Source: Zea mays
Lineage: Eukaryota > Streptophyta > Magnoliopsida > Poales > Poaceae
DNA length: 64,000 bases
Direction: 5' to 3'
Assembly: GCF_902167145.1 (NCBI RefSeq)
Contig: NC_050099.1
Location: 14,150,434 to 14,214,433, forward strand
A model generated the notes under the pieces. The model worked only from the letters and a program-made list of their open reading frames with translations, ran no database searches and was not told where the DNA came from. The translations under genes and the position numbers were made by a program. Shown here in pieces: positions 11,881 to 23,173 of the stretch (positions are counted from its first letter, which is position 1; each line of letters begins with the position of its first letter).

Positions 11881-12590
11881 TAGGGATGTAATATGGTTCG
11901 GAAAATATTTGTCCGAATCTGAATTCGAAGATAGTGAACACTGGTTCAGATGGAATTTTCGGATATCCGGATTTTTTGGATAACATATACGAATACGGGC
12001 ATCCTGTTCGGATATCGAATTCGAATACAATATGTCTGATATCCATTGGATATCGAATATCCAAATATCTTCTCGGATAAATCTTCTCGGATATCCGGAT
12101 ATCTTAACCGGATAACTGTGTGCATTTTGTTGATTTTTTATAGAAAGAAATTAATAATACACAAATATCATCAGAAATTCATGAAATTTTATGGAGGCAT
12201 AACATATGTCCACATATAATCCTCTAAAATACTTGGATCATAAAATCCACAATATGTTAGTGTTTCTTTCATTTCACTTTCACTCGTTGCGTGAATTACA
12301 CGTGAAATCACTCTAAGTATCCAAATCTTAACATAATCAATACTTTATTCTAACTATGATATATGTGGAATTATGTTTTACACGGTATCCAACAAAAAAT
12401 TCGTTAACGACAATATTCGTATCGACTAGTTTCGTATTCAACACACATCTATTCATATTTATATAAAAACATTCGTATTCGTATTCGTATCGTAGCTATC
12501 TATATTAGAATTTGAATACAAAATAAAATATAAAAACAAATATAGTTTTAGTGAGATTTGTCCGTATTCCATCCGATGCCAAAGAGGACC
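11881..12590. repeat. Degenerate MITE-like element rich in GGATATCCG
   Basis: The left end TAGGGATGTAATATGG and many GGATATCCGGATATC-like motifs at 11950-12110 are typical of a grass hAT MITE family. The right end (about 12560-12580) matches the left only weakly (GGATGGAATACGG on the reverse strand) and no TSD could be found. No coding content. Confidence 0.4.
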
Positions 12591-12876
12591 ATAGTCTGGA
12601 TTAAAATCTCTACTACTTATTAAGGCGGTAAGGGGTAGGCTACCATTCTGTGTTCTGACATTCCCATTCCCCCCTCCCCGCACTGTCTTTCTCATTCTCC
12701 CCTTCCTGCAAAGCCCATTCCCATTCCCGGCTATCATTCCGTGTTCTGCCAGTGTTCTACCATTCCCATTACCCCTCCCCGCACTGTCTTTCTCATTCCC
12801 CCCTCCCCGCAAATCCCATTCCCATTCCCACGTGCATCACACGCCTAGCTAAAATTAAATTAAAAAACACAAATGT

Positions 12877-12945
12877 GGCCCCAATAGGATTCGAACTTGC
12901 GACCTCTCAAGCAAATATGCTCGTAGCTACCACTACACCACATGT
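12877..12945 (-). other. Degenerate tRNA-like sequence in H1
   Basis: On the minus strand it has TGTAGTGGTAGC (A-box/D-arm like) and, 30-odd bases later, AAGTTCGAATCC (B-box/T-arm like). The outer stem is reduced to GTGG/CCAC. It is a tRNA-derived relic, not a gene I would call functional. Its counterpart in H2 is at 14434-14503. Confidence 0.55.
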
Positions 12946-13498
12946 GTGCTTATGTATATATCTGTTACAGTAAGAATATCTACTACATCTCTCCCAAAGC
13001 CCACACAATGTGTAGTAGCAGATAATTATCAACGAGATTCCTAAATTATATTTTTCGATGGAGAGAGTAGTATTTAAAAAAGAGCCTTGCATGCAATTTC
13101 TTTTGTTTGAATAATGTTTTCAACTTAAATTCTTTTTTACTAGGTGAGTGCCCGTGCGTTGCAACGGGAATATATAGTGGCATGATAACTTATATACAAA
13201 ATGTGTCTTATATTGTTATAAGAAAATGTTTCATAATTCATTTTTTATCCTGGCCATACATAAATTTTGTTATTTTAATTTAGTTGTTTCACTACTACAT
13301 TGCAACCATCAGTATCATGCAGACTACGATATATGCCATGATTTGCATGGTCTCATCATTGAAGAGCACGTGCTACACCTGCTTGTAGAAGTTCCCTCAT
13401 TGTCAGTCATCAGGTATGCATCACCATACACGCTTGCTTAAACAAAAAAGGCAAGTGTATGTGTTTCGAAGAGAATTAAAGGCATGCCGACACAAAAG

Positions 13499-14140
13499 CT
13501 ACCCCGACGATGGCGAGTGGTCATTGATGTCTGTCCTCCTCTGTGTCACCTTTGGCACCAATATGACGCCACAATCCTTGATATAGTAGTCGTCGAACGC
13601 GCGCGACATGATGAGTACCAATGACTTTTGGCTGGGCTGCCAAACGAAGTGCACCCCGGGCTCATCAGCAAGGTAGTACACCGAGCCGTTGCACCACCGG
13701 ATGTGCTACTCCTCTACATACATCTTATTTGAGGACACTCACACAACGTCAGCAACGATCGTCATCCCAGCGCACAAGAATTCATGGTCGGTCAGTAGCG
13801 ACTTACGTGGCAGGTTGAGCTTCAGGTGGATGATGAGCTGGATGGCGTGATGACGCCGTCATCGGATGCGGTGCCCAGAACAACCCAAGAGTTGCTGGCG
13901 TTAGCGACGACCATGAGGTCCCCCTGTTTGAATATGGATAGCGCGGTGCAGCCGCTCTGGACCGCGTCCAAGCGGCGGCTGCGCTGGAGCTTGCCGAACA
14001 TAGCGGCGCATGCTGCCATGTAGGACTGCTTCCAGAGGTCAAACTGGCAGTCGTCAAGCTTCTTCTCGTCGTCGATGAGCGACACCAACGCGAGCGCCTC
14101 CTGCCAGTGGTGTTTGTTCGGGGTTTCCAAGTAAGAAACA
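13499..14140 (-). pseudogene. PP2C protein phosphatase fragment carried by H2
   Basis: On the minus strand, 13822-14130 encodes about 100 residues resembling the middle of a plant PP2C (PPM family): DDEKKLDDCQFDLWKQSY, DAVQSGCTALSIFKQGDLMV and VVLGTASDDGVITP. A second block at 13499-13681 matches the downstream region (DEPGVHFVWQPS, MSRAFDDYYIKD, VPKVTQRR). PP2Cs are Mn/Mg-dependent Ser/Thr phosphatases. The N-terminal DGH metal motif and the C-terminal third are missing and the frame is broken between the blocks, so this is a captured dead fragment. Confidence 0.78.
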
Positions 14141-14433
14141 TGGATTCATTTTTGGCGTTGGTTTATGAAAATGACTCACAAGTCAGATCCATGGAAAAAT
14201 ATTACGGAGAATAAATGTCACACATATAAAAAAGGAATTTAAGTTGAAAACATTATTCAAACAAAAGAAATTGCATGCAAGGCTCTTCTTTAAATACTAC
14301 TCCATCCATCCAAAAATATAATTCAGGAATCTCGTTGATAATTATCTACTACTACACATTGTGCAATGATAGCAGGTGGGCTTTGGGAGAGATGTAGTAG
14401 ATATTTTTACTGTAACAGATATTGACATAAACA

Positions 14434-14503
14434 CACATGTGGTGTAGTGGTAGTTATGAGCACATTTGTTTGAGGGGTCGTGTGTTCGAATCCCATTGAG
14501 GCC
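14434..14503 (+). other. Degenerate tRNA-like sequence in H2
   Basis: It has TGTAGTGGTAG, GTTCGAATCC and a GTGG/CCAC outer stem, as in the H1 copy at 12877-12945 in inverted orientation. The pol III A and B boxes look intact, but the folded acceptor and anticodon arms do not. Confidence 0.55.
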
Positions 14504-14848
14504 ACATTTGTGTTTTTTAATATTTAATTTTAGCTAGGTGTGGGATGCACGTGGGAATGAGAATGTGCTTTGCGGGGAAGGGGAATGAGAAAGACAGTGC
14601 AGGAAGGGAGGAATGGGAATGGCAGAGCACGGAATGGCAGCCGGGAATGGGAATGGGCTTTGCGGGGAGGGGAATGAGAAAGACAATACGGTGAGGGGGG
14701 AATGAGAATGGTAGAACAGGGAATGGTAGCCTACCCCTTACTGCCTTAATATGTAGTAGAGATATGTGTGACATTTATTCTCCGTAATATTTTTTCCATG
14801 GATCTGACTTGTGAGTCATTTTCATAAACTAACGCTAAAGATGAATCC

Positions 14849-15487
14849 ATGTTTCTTACTTGGAAACCCCGAACAAACACCACTGGTAGGAGGCGCTCGC
14901 GTTGGCGTCGCTCATCGACGACGAGAAGAAGCTTGGCGACTGCCAGTTCGACCTCTGGAAGCAGTACTACGTGGCCGCATGTGTCGCTGTGTTCGGCAAG
15001 CTCCAGCGCAGCCGCCGCTTGGACGCAGTCCAGAGCGGCTGCACCGCGCTGCCCATCTTCAAATAGGGGGACCTCATGGTCGTCGCCAACGCCGGCGACT
15101 CTTGGGTTGTTCTGGGCACCGCATCCGATAACGGCGCCGTCACACCGTCCAGCTCATCATCCACCTGAAGCTCAACCTCCCACATAAGTCACTACTGACC
15201 GGCCATGAATTCTTGTGCGCTGGAACGACGGCCGTTGCTGACGTTGTGTGAGTGTCCTCGAACAAGATTTATGTAGAGGAGTAGCACATCCGGTGGTGCA
15301 ATGGCTAGGTGTACTACCTTGTTGATGAGCTCGGAGTGCATTTCGTTTGACAGCCAAGCCAAGAGTCATCGGTACTCGCCATGTCGTGCGCGTTCGACGA
15401 CTACTATATCAAGGACTATGGTGTCATCTTGGCACCAGAGGTGACGTAGAGGAGGACCGACAACAATGACCACTCGCTATCGTCGGG
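14849..15487 (+). pseudogene. PP2C protein phosphatase fragment carried by H1
   Basis: This is the same PP2C piece in the host Helitron, in the opposite orientation. The frame reads LIDDEKKLGDCQFDLWKQYY, then SGCTALPIFK, a TAG stop (about 15064), GDLMVVANAGDSWVVLGTAS, and further on DELGVHFV and FDDYYIKDYGVILAPEVT. It keeps GDS where H2 has SNS, so it is closer to an active phosphatase at that position, but the stop and frameshifts make it a pseudogene. Confidence 0.75.
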
Positions 15488-15856
15488 GTAGCTTTTGTGT
15501 CGGTCTGTCTTTAATTCTCTTCACAAACACATACACTTGCTTTTTTGTTTAAGCAAGCGTGTATGGTGGTGCGTACCTGATGACTGACAATGTACGAGGG
15601 AACTTCTACTGGCAGGTGTGACACGTGCTCTTCAATGATGAGACCATGCAAATCGTGGCATATATCGAAGCCTGCATGATACTAATGGTTGCAGTGTAGT
15701 AGTGAAACAGCTAAATTAAAATAACAAAATTTATGTATGGCTAGGATTACAAATGGATTATGAAATATTTTTTATAACAATATAAGACACATTTTGTATA
15801 TAAGTTATTATATTATTATATGTTTCCGTTGCAATCGCACGGGTACTCACCCAGTG

Positions 15857-16911
15857 AAGATATTGAAATCTATCAGAGGCCACTTGCAGCCTGCGGCCGG
15901 CAAACTCCAATGACATCGCGTTTCTATATATGAAAGGCGGTTCAAAACTGCCTCTCTCTCTCTATGTCCACGTCGGCATAATTTTTTATGGCCCCAGGAT
16001 CAAGATCTGATGGCGCACTGTCGTCCCTTCTCCCTCCGCCTCCCCGACTATACACTCCATCGGACCATCTGGAATGTTTGTGGCTCCTCCCACACTCGCC
16101 ACTGCGGATCTACGCATATTATATCCATCGTTCCGTCTGTCTTTCTACCCTCTCTGATACATCAGCAGGAACGCTTCTTTGGAAGCAGCCATCGAACTTA
16201 GCTCACCACCGATGGTTTTGGCGAGGGAGACTAGGATTTGCAACGAGTGAACACGCAATCCTTCCCGACCATCGACGGCAGCTTCGAACCCGTCAGGTTT
16301 GTCTTTGTAGATTCGCCTCCCATGCGATTTTCCCTCCCTTCTTCCACTCTTCAGTCTCTGTGTCGCCATCGTGCGGACGCGCGCGGTCACTGACTACGTG
16401 TTCACCTTCGACGTCGTCGCTCGCCACCCGTTCACCTGCAACTCTTACAAGCATTGTGTTCCTCATCCTCTCTTTTGTCTCCTGCCGCTCACCACACATT
16501 CCCCTGCGTGTCTCACACCTCATTGCCATCATTCCTGCACCTATCCCGAATTCGTCGCGCCTATACAAGCTGCACCTTGCTTCACATCTTCGTCCCTCAC
16601 TTCGCTCTTGCACCGATGATGTCTTCGTATATCTGTTGTATCCCCATGTCCTAACATTTTTCTCATCATCTAGGACTGCAGCTTCTAGCAGCCTTTGCCG
16701 AGTGTTTTCGGGGCTTTGCCGAGTGTAAACATGAAGCAAGATAGAGCTTCTAGCAGCCATGCACGCAGTATGTTTGATGAAATGTCCCAACAGTTTTTCC
16801 TTCGTCTAGGACAGCAAGATACAACTGTTGTTAGCCGTGCACGTAGGTTGTTCAATAAAATGTCTCAACAGTTTCTTTTTCTCACCTACCACCATTACAT
16901 TGTGTCCTTAA
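15857..16911. other. Inter-Helitron sequence, no convincing gene
   Basis: A 246-codon open frame (15988-16728, +) is CT-rich, low in complexity and shows no domain. 16695-16730 has two TTTGCCGAGTGT motifs, a phrase common in grass CACTA subterminal repeats. 16740-16880 has two diverged copies of a roughly 100-bp unit (AAATGTCYCAACAGTTT). Confidence 0.4.
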
Positions 16912-17010
16912 TCTCTACTACTACTTAAGACGCTACTGTAGACGTCCACAATCTTTTGGTGCACGGTTCTGCCCATCCGCCATCAACGCGGACGCGCCCG
17001 TCAAGGAAGG

Positions 17011-17748
17011 TTGTCGCGTCATAGATCCCCATCCTCCTTCCTCCCCATCTGCTCCCCGCCATCAACGCTCTCCATGGAAGTCGAGTCCGCGATGCTCGCG
17101 TCGTCCCTAAACCCCGCCCCGACTCTCTCCGCGTCCGCGACAGCCCGATTTCCAGCGTCCTCCACCCCGAATCGCCGCCCCGGCTCTCTCCATGGAAGGC
17201 GCGTCTGCGACAGCCCGATCTCCGTGGAAGGCGTGTCCTCCTCCCCAGATCGTCGTCCCGGCTCTCTCCACGCCCGTGACAGCCTGCTCTCTATGGAAGG
17301 TGAGTCTGCGATGCTCACGTGGATTGGGTACCCCGCCCCCGCTCTCTCCATGGAAGGCGTGTCTCCGATAGCCGCATCCTCCCTTGCGAACCGCGTGCGT
17401 CATGGCAACACGGGCGAGGCGGTGGGGAGTCTGGTGGACGCGCATCACGGTGAGACGAACGGGGGCAAGGGCAAGGGATATATTTTCCATCCGGGGCGGA
17501 TGTGGAGAGGTTCTTCAAACTCTGTGACCCTGGTGAGTGCGCTCGATCTCTGGTCTTCCGTGGTTTTTCTGCTTGGGTTTCGTTGCTTTGGTGGGGGATT
17601 GGATCATTGGAAGCTAAATTTGGAGAAATCTCCCTTTTCTCTGTCTCCTCTACCCTCACTCGACATGCTTCGGATTCGATTATTGGTGGCCTTGCAGCTT
17701 TCGTTAATGCTCTGCTTGTGCTTGATTGTAGCTGTTCGAATTTGGTGA
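17011..17748 (+). other. Open frame over repeated CTCTCCATGGAAGGCG block in H3
   Basis: A 245-codon frame covers several imperfect copies of a segment containing CCCGGCTCTCTCCATGGAAG (about 17060-17360), then GGCAAGGGCAAGGGATATAT and a T-rich tail with a GT donor-like site. I recognise no domain. It may be a captured first exon and promoter, or simply repeats without stops. Confidence 0.3.
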
Positions 17749-17907
17749 GAGATTGGACCCCGTGATGACAGTTTTATGTTGGTTGGAACTGTGGAACCAG
17801 TGGCTGACATATAATTTTTTTTGCTATTAGGTTGTTACTTGTTAGCGCTATGGGGTTGCTATCAATCTTGTATTGACAGCTTGCTTGCAGAAAATCACTA
17901 GATATTT

Positions 17908-19650
17908 TTGGCTGATCGGCGCCGTGGAATTTCGATTGTGTACTGGGTGCTTGGTTTCTATATGACTAGGCAGTTTGCTCTTCCATCTATCGCACAGCGC
18001 CACATCTTGGCTGGTCTGGCATCAGCAGTTGACGGTCTGAGTGCACCATATGAAAGAGCATCACGTATTCATGAAAGACATGTAGTGAACTGGCTGTGGG
18101 CTGCAGGCTGTCATCCGTTTGGACCATTCTCGAACTCCTCCCAGATCAGTCAAATTCTTTAGGATGTAGCACTGGTAATGTTATCAACAACATTTTTTTA
18201 TTTCTATGATATGTACAATGAGTAGGCAGGGAGCGAGGGAGGTCAATGCTCCTATGTCGAAGTGCAGCTTAAAGTAGAAAATCTGTTCATGCTTCCAATG
18301 GTTTGCACAGTGCATAGGTATGCAAACCAACAAAGGAAAACGAGGCCAAACTATGCCCCAATTGTTACTGTCTGAGTTTGCCAGTTTCAATTTTTTGGAT
18401 CAACATAACTTGGGTATGTTGGAAATAATCCCGTGTCTAGGTTCATAGCATTTACTTTAGCTAAATTTCAGCATGGAATAATAGGAAGTAATATGCTGAT
18501 TAGTTGAGTAATATCCTGCATTTATTAGGGGCTATCATTGCTTTATTTGTAGCTCACATTGGTTATAATAGTAGTAGTAGAAGAGAAAATAGAAAAGGCA
18601 AGCCATTCCAGCCACCAAAAACACTTGTACTGTGTTCCTGTGACCTTTTGGAGGCTTTCAACCTGTCAGGAATCAGGATATTTGATGCATCCAATTATCT
18701 AAATCCAACAAATCTTGGTATTATGCTTACTGTATAATCATGGTCGTATTATTTTTTAGTCTGTTGATATTTCACTGGCATAAATTGTTTCTTCTGTGCT
18801 TTCATATCCACTATGTAACCCATGTTTTATTGTTTGTAGAGAACTACAATTTATGCTCAAGTCAATGCTGCTCTTCGCAAAATAAGAGACACATCAGAGG
18901 TCCTACATGCAATTCAACCTACTTTTATTCACTTATTTCCTCAAATGCACAGAAAGTATAACTACTATCTCTGGTCTGGTGCAGTTTGTCCAATCTTTTG
19001 CATCAGAGCATCTTAAGACGCCATTAGAAGAACTTGTGAAAGGTAATAAAAACAAGTCCACCACTGAGTTATGGGTAGAGAAATTCTATAAGAAGGTAAC
19101 CAATCTACCGGAGCCTTTTCCCCATGATCTTGTTGAGAAGTTAGAAGAATACCTGGATGTAAGTATTATATACCATACATTGCATAAGTGTACTTTCATG
19201 ATGAAATAATGCATATATATGTTCTAATTTTCCTTCATCTATGGTGCCCCTTGTAGAAACTTGAAGGGCAACCCGTGGACTTGTCTTATTGTATGACCAC
19301 CAGCTGATCGATGCATATCAAAACAGTACCGACATCCTGCAAAGCACTATTTTTACACAACAGTATGTTTATATAGAGATGTTATATTTGCATCTGGCTA
19401 CTCTTGTGCTATCTTTTTGAAACTCATTATTTTCATTTTGTTTCATTCGAAACATTTTTACCCTTTCCCCCCTTCTCTTGACAGGTATGTGGAACGTGTT
19501 CTAGCTAACGAGAGAGACAAGATGAAATGCTGTAGCATTGAATATAGTCATCCAAAGCAGTCATCCCAGGCTTTTGTCTATGGAGGGATCCTTCTGGCTG
19601 GATTTATTGTGTATTCACTGGTTATTTTCTTCTCTTCACTTGTTCGCTAA
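17908..19650 (+). pseudogene. Captured fragment of an unidentified host gene with a C-terminal membrane segment
   Basis: Exon-like blocks end in good splice sites. About 18983-19157 encodes FVQSFASEHLKTPLEELVKG...LPEPFPHDLVEKLEEYLD and ends at GTAAGT. 19257-19363 starts KLEGQPVDLS and has a small indel before LLYDHQLIDAYQNSTDILQS. 19490-19650 encodes YVERVLANERDKMKCCSIEY and ends in a hydrophobic stretch (GGILLAGFIVYSLVIFF), then a stop. An upstream block at 18854-18902 reads YAQVNAALRKIRDTSEVL. I do not recognise the family. It looks like a helical protein with one C-terminal membrane anchor. The indel and loss of upstream exons make it a pseudogene. Confidence 0.55.
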
Positions 19651-21078
19651 TTTTATGTCCAGATGCAGAAAGTCCTGGATGCTTTATGGTAGGCTAGGTT
19701 TGTCTAGGGTTGTCAATCTTCATGAGGGAATGACCTAGACCGTCTTGGATATAGAAGGGCTTTGGCACAGTTTTAGTGCGCTATTTCGCGATACACAAGC
19801 AATCAGACGTCTGATATATATGTAACTGATTCTTGTCTGCGATAAACTATAGTCGATTTCACAGAAGAGTAGGTGCATGCTATGAAAATATGAAATACTT
19901 TCCCCCATTTTGCAACTTGTTACTGCAGAACTGCACATAACACCACTGACAGAAACCCGTTTGTTATTAAGCCCCCCAGCTTCATGTGGACCAGCCAGCA
20001 GACCTGTGGCCGTGGAGTGGTGCAAGGGCGTAGTCGCTTTATTTCATGGCAATCATCTCCAAAAATTATTTTCCTTGGCTCGTGTGTTTTTTATCCTTTT
20101 GAAAATTGCCTGACGCCAAGGCTCCACCATACGCCTGAAGCGCTGAGGCCTCAATGTCCAGCGTGTTTCAATATAAAAGATTGCTTTTAGCTAGGGCAAT
20201 GGTGGTTGTGCAAGCAGTACTTAGGTGCAAACGTGCAAGCGAGTTCTCTGGTCCGTTTTGATTTGTTCCATCCTGCTATATATTTTGCACCAGTTTATAA
20301 TTATCTTTTGGCACATGATCACTACATATGTGAGTTGGCTCCAATAATTTAACTTTGATTCCATGGAACATTTTATTTTCATCCGGACACTTCTGTCTTT
20401 CTCATAAAATTTTTATTGCTTGTAAATTTACTATTGGTGCTCAAATATTCTTTGCTTCATCAAAAAAAATTCCTTGATCAGTTCTGGTGATTATAACAGT
20501 TTTAGTTTTTTGGTTATAACTTTTTCCTTTCTCAGAACATTTCTCTTTGCTTGGAGCATTTTCCTTAGTATTTAGAACAATTTATTTTTTGATCGATTTT
20601 TTTCTTTGCTCAGATCAATGCTTGTTGCAACATCATAGTGCACCTGATGGGGAATCCAACATGTTTCACGTGACATGTAGGGGAAGGCATCGAAAAAGGT
20701 GAAGGTTGTAGAAAAGGGCCCTAAAAAGGGCACGATGAAAGCCCAACTTGCTAAGAGAGGTAGGAAGGCTAAGAATTGATGACATGTTGATTTCCTCGTC
20801 AGAGAAAAAAATGCTATAGCAACAAAGATGAGAATTCTTCAACGCATTAGCCATTGTTGTGAGGCGCATCATCAATTCAACATCATGTAGTGCTGGTTTT
20901 AGAGAGAAAGGCAACATGTAAAGCTATAAATGTTGTGTACTCTACGAGTGTTCAGCTTTGGATCATTGAAAAGATCAAGATGTTGAACTAAAGTTGAATT
21001 GACTTCTCTAAAATTTATTTCACAAGGTCTACCTATATAATTAATGAAAACCGTAGCAACGCACGGGCACGTACCTAG

Positions 21079-22112
21079 TACATATATACGATGCTACAGG
21101 AGTACAGGACATTTATACATTAATGAATACAATACATCATCTACCTTGCATATTTTTATATGTACATTACATGTTGTGCATGGCTAACAAAATGTACTGA
21201 TTGTAATTTTACAGCTCTCTCATCCTTCTGAACACCTTAACGACATTAATATTGTGATTGGTTCACACGTCAAAACCTTTTGTACGTTGAACTACTTTCC
21301 ACAAAAGGAGCTTCATTATTACAACGTCGTAGAAGTACGTATCAGATTACAAGGTCAAATGTGTATTTTCATATTTATCTTTAAGCCAGTTCAGCTAATT
21401 ATATGGGCACTCATTTGGTCTTTTTGTTTCTGAATATTATCTCGACAATTCACGAGCTGCACCATTAATTTCCCGACTTCTACATGTATTGTTCATTTAT
21501 GTAGGTAAGTCCACAAAAAAAGTTCAAAATTTTCTGTTTTATTTTGCAGATATATACTCCTACTAATTCTTTATCATTCTTATAAGTCATAATCTTTCAA
21601 GCCTTGTCTACACATATACATTACAAATTATGAACTTCAACGTCATACTTTAAATTTGAACTTTACAGCTCCTGAACGACATTGTGATTGCCTGATTGGT
21701 TCACACTTCAAAACCTTTTGTACGTTGAACTACTTTCCACAAAACAAGATTCATTATTACAGCTTCATAGAAGTACATCTCAAATTACAAGGTCAAATTT
21801 GTATTTTCACATTTATCTTTAAGTCAGTTTAGCTAATTATATGGTCATTCATATGGTCTTTTTGTTTCGGAATATTATCTCGACAATTCATGAGGAACTG
21901 CACCATTCATTTCCCGACTTCTACATGTACTGTTCACTTACACAAAAAAGGTTCATTTTTTTCTCTGTTTTATTTTGTAGATATATACTCCTGCTAATAC
22001 TTTGTCAGTCTTATAAGTCATAATCTTTCAAGCCTTGTCTATACATATACATTACAATTTGTGAACTGCAATGTCATACTTTAAAGGAAGATCCCCTACT
22101 TTAAATCTATAA
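21079..22112. repeat. Spacer containing a 438-bp tandem duplication
   Basis: The block at about 21210-21645 recurs at about 21650-22083. For example TGTACGTTGA occurs at 21281 and 21719, and CTTTCAAGCCTTGTCTA occurs in both, a constant offset of about 438 bp. It is AT-rich with no coding potential and lies directly between Helitron H3 and the Harbinger element. Confidence 0.75.
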
Positions 22113-22241
22113 GACTGTGTCCAGCAAGGGACGGTAAACCGTCCGGTACCCTTAATATAGGGTTCAGACACGTCCCCAACGCGCCCAGCAACGTACTCTA
22201 TATCGCACTCTAAATTTTAGAGGACGCCGCACGCACGCTAG

Positions 22242-22670
22242 ATGTGGAGAAATCCAGACGTCCGGTATCCGTGGTCGGGCTCGGGCTCGGGCTCGCGCGG
22301 TGGTGAAAAATCCGTAGCCGCTGTTGTGCCGTCGCTGGCGACTTCCATCGAAGTCGGCGAGGGGGGCTCGCGGCGCTGCTCCTCGGCGGCGCCGCCCAAG
22401 CTAGGCTCGAAGAGGCCGTGCTCGAGCGGGTCCGGAGGCGGACCGCTCGCGGTGGTTGGAGGCAAGGAGGTCGACGCCGACGAGTCAAAGATCCAAGGAG
22501 CGGGTGGTTCCGTGGGTGTTCGTCGCCGTCGAACCGCCATCGCCAAGAAGTTGAGAAGATCGACGGAGCCGACGAAGGAAGCTAGGGAGAAACGCAAGCG
22601 CATCTCGACGCCACCTTCTTCATCGTCGTCCATTAGGTCGGGTGGTCCAGATCCGAAGAAAAAAAGGTAA
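22242..22670 (+). CDS. Basic Ser/Gly-rich open frame near the Harbinger left end
   Basis: This 142-codon frame begins 129 bp inside the left TIR and ends KKKR at a plausible GTAAAC donor (22667). It is rich in Ser, Gly, Arg and Lys. Splicing to the acceptor before 23171 does not keep frame with the next ORF, so it may be 5' untranslated sequence or a small separate peptide. I recognise no domain. Confidence 0.25.
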   Translation: MWRNPDVRYPWSGSGSGSRGGEKSVAAVVPSLATSIEVGEGGSRRCSSAAPPKLGSKRPCSSGSGGGPLAVVGGKEVDADESKIQGAGGSVGVRRRRTAIAKKLRRSTEPTKEAREKRKRISTPPSSSSSIRSGGPDPKKKR

Positions 22671-23173
22671 ACATTGAAGATAGATTTTGCTTTCTATGAT
22701 TCTAGTACTTCAAATGGTAGAACTCGTCCACATCTAGGGTTACGGATTTAGGGTTATACATTCGATGGATGTAGGATTCCTTGACCATTATGTTTTGTGT
22801 TCATAAATTTGGTTCCCATTACACAAAATTTTATTGTGGTACAAGAATTCTCTGTTGTAGTGATCGATGTGTATTTACAAATACATGGGGACTGTTTTAG
22901 ACAGAGTGAATCATGAGCACTATGCTATCTCTTCAAAATTGATGTTCAGATTAACCAAATATCTTTCTGGTACAAGCTTTGTTCATATACGAATCGAGGT
23001 GTATTCACAATGCCTTGGGCAATTCGTTTGACACACTCAATGATGATTTTATCTTCATAATTCATGTTCATTACTCATGTGCTCATTTCAACTGCCTACT
23101 GCCAATACTAGCTCAACTAAAGCACGATACTAGGTCCACATATATTAACACAACCATATGTTTTATGTAGACC

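Larger units (their letters stand above)
13140..14762 (-). mobile_element. Helitron H2 (-), inserted in H1
   Basis: Read on the minus strand it starts TCTCTACTACATAT (from 14762) and ends with CCGTTGCAACGCACGGGCA, four variable bases and CTAG at 13140. This fits the maize Helitron 3' terminus. It sits between A (13139) and T (14763), the AT target used by Helitrons, with no target duplication. It is an inverted near-identical copy of the host Helitron H1: 12607-13139 matches 14230-14762 inverted, and 13140-14229 matches 14763-15856 inverted. Confidence 0.92.
12607..15856 (+). mobile_element. Helitron H1 (+), split by a sister Helitron
   Basis: The 5' end is TCTCTACTACTTAT preceded by A (12606), fitting the maize Helitron 5' consensus. 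The 3' end at about 15826-15856 reads CCGTTGCAATCGCACGG followed by CCAG-T, a one-step decay of the CTAG-T terminus. Removing 13140-14762 leaves a 1627-bp element, essentially the length of the inserted copy (1623 bp). The join at 13139/14763 restores a sequence that is present uninterrupted in that copy. It carries a PP2C fragment and a degenerate tRNA-like sequence and encodes no Rep/helicase, so it is non-autonomous. Confidence 0.88.
16912..21078 (+). mobile_element. Helitron H3 (+) with captured gene pieces
   Basis: The 5' end TCTCTACTACTACTTAAG follows an A (16911). The 3' end is CCGTAGCAACGCACGGGCA, GTAC, then CTAG (21075-21078) and a T. Both fit the maize Helitron consensus exactly. 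The 4167-bp interior has no Rep/helicase but contains exon-intron sequence of at least one host gene (about 17908-19650), a repeat-rich GC block (17040-17460) and AT-rich filler. Captured DNA keeps introns, so it came from genomic DNA. Confidence 0.85.

Noticed and set aside
12877..12945. Functional tRNA gene
   Set aside because: The A and B boxes are present but the acceptor and anticodon arms do not fold properly, and the copy is carried in a Helitron.
15988..16728. 246-codon open frame as a gene
   Set aside because: CT-rich biased composition, no domain, overlapping long frames on the other strand, and position between Helitrons.
16695..16730. CACTA transposon end (TTTGCCGAGTGT repeats)
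   Set aside because: Only two motif copies, with no CACTA terminus or 3-bp duplication found.
16740..16880. PPR-like motif (ARSMFDEM, ARRLFNKM)
   Set aside because: Two short similar stretches from a local DNA duplication. No array of 35-residue repeats and no gene context.
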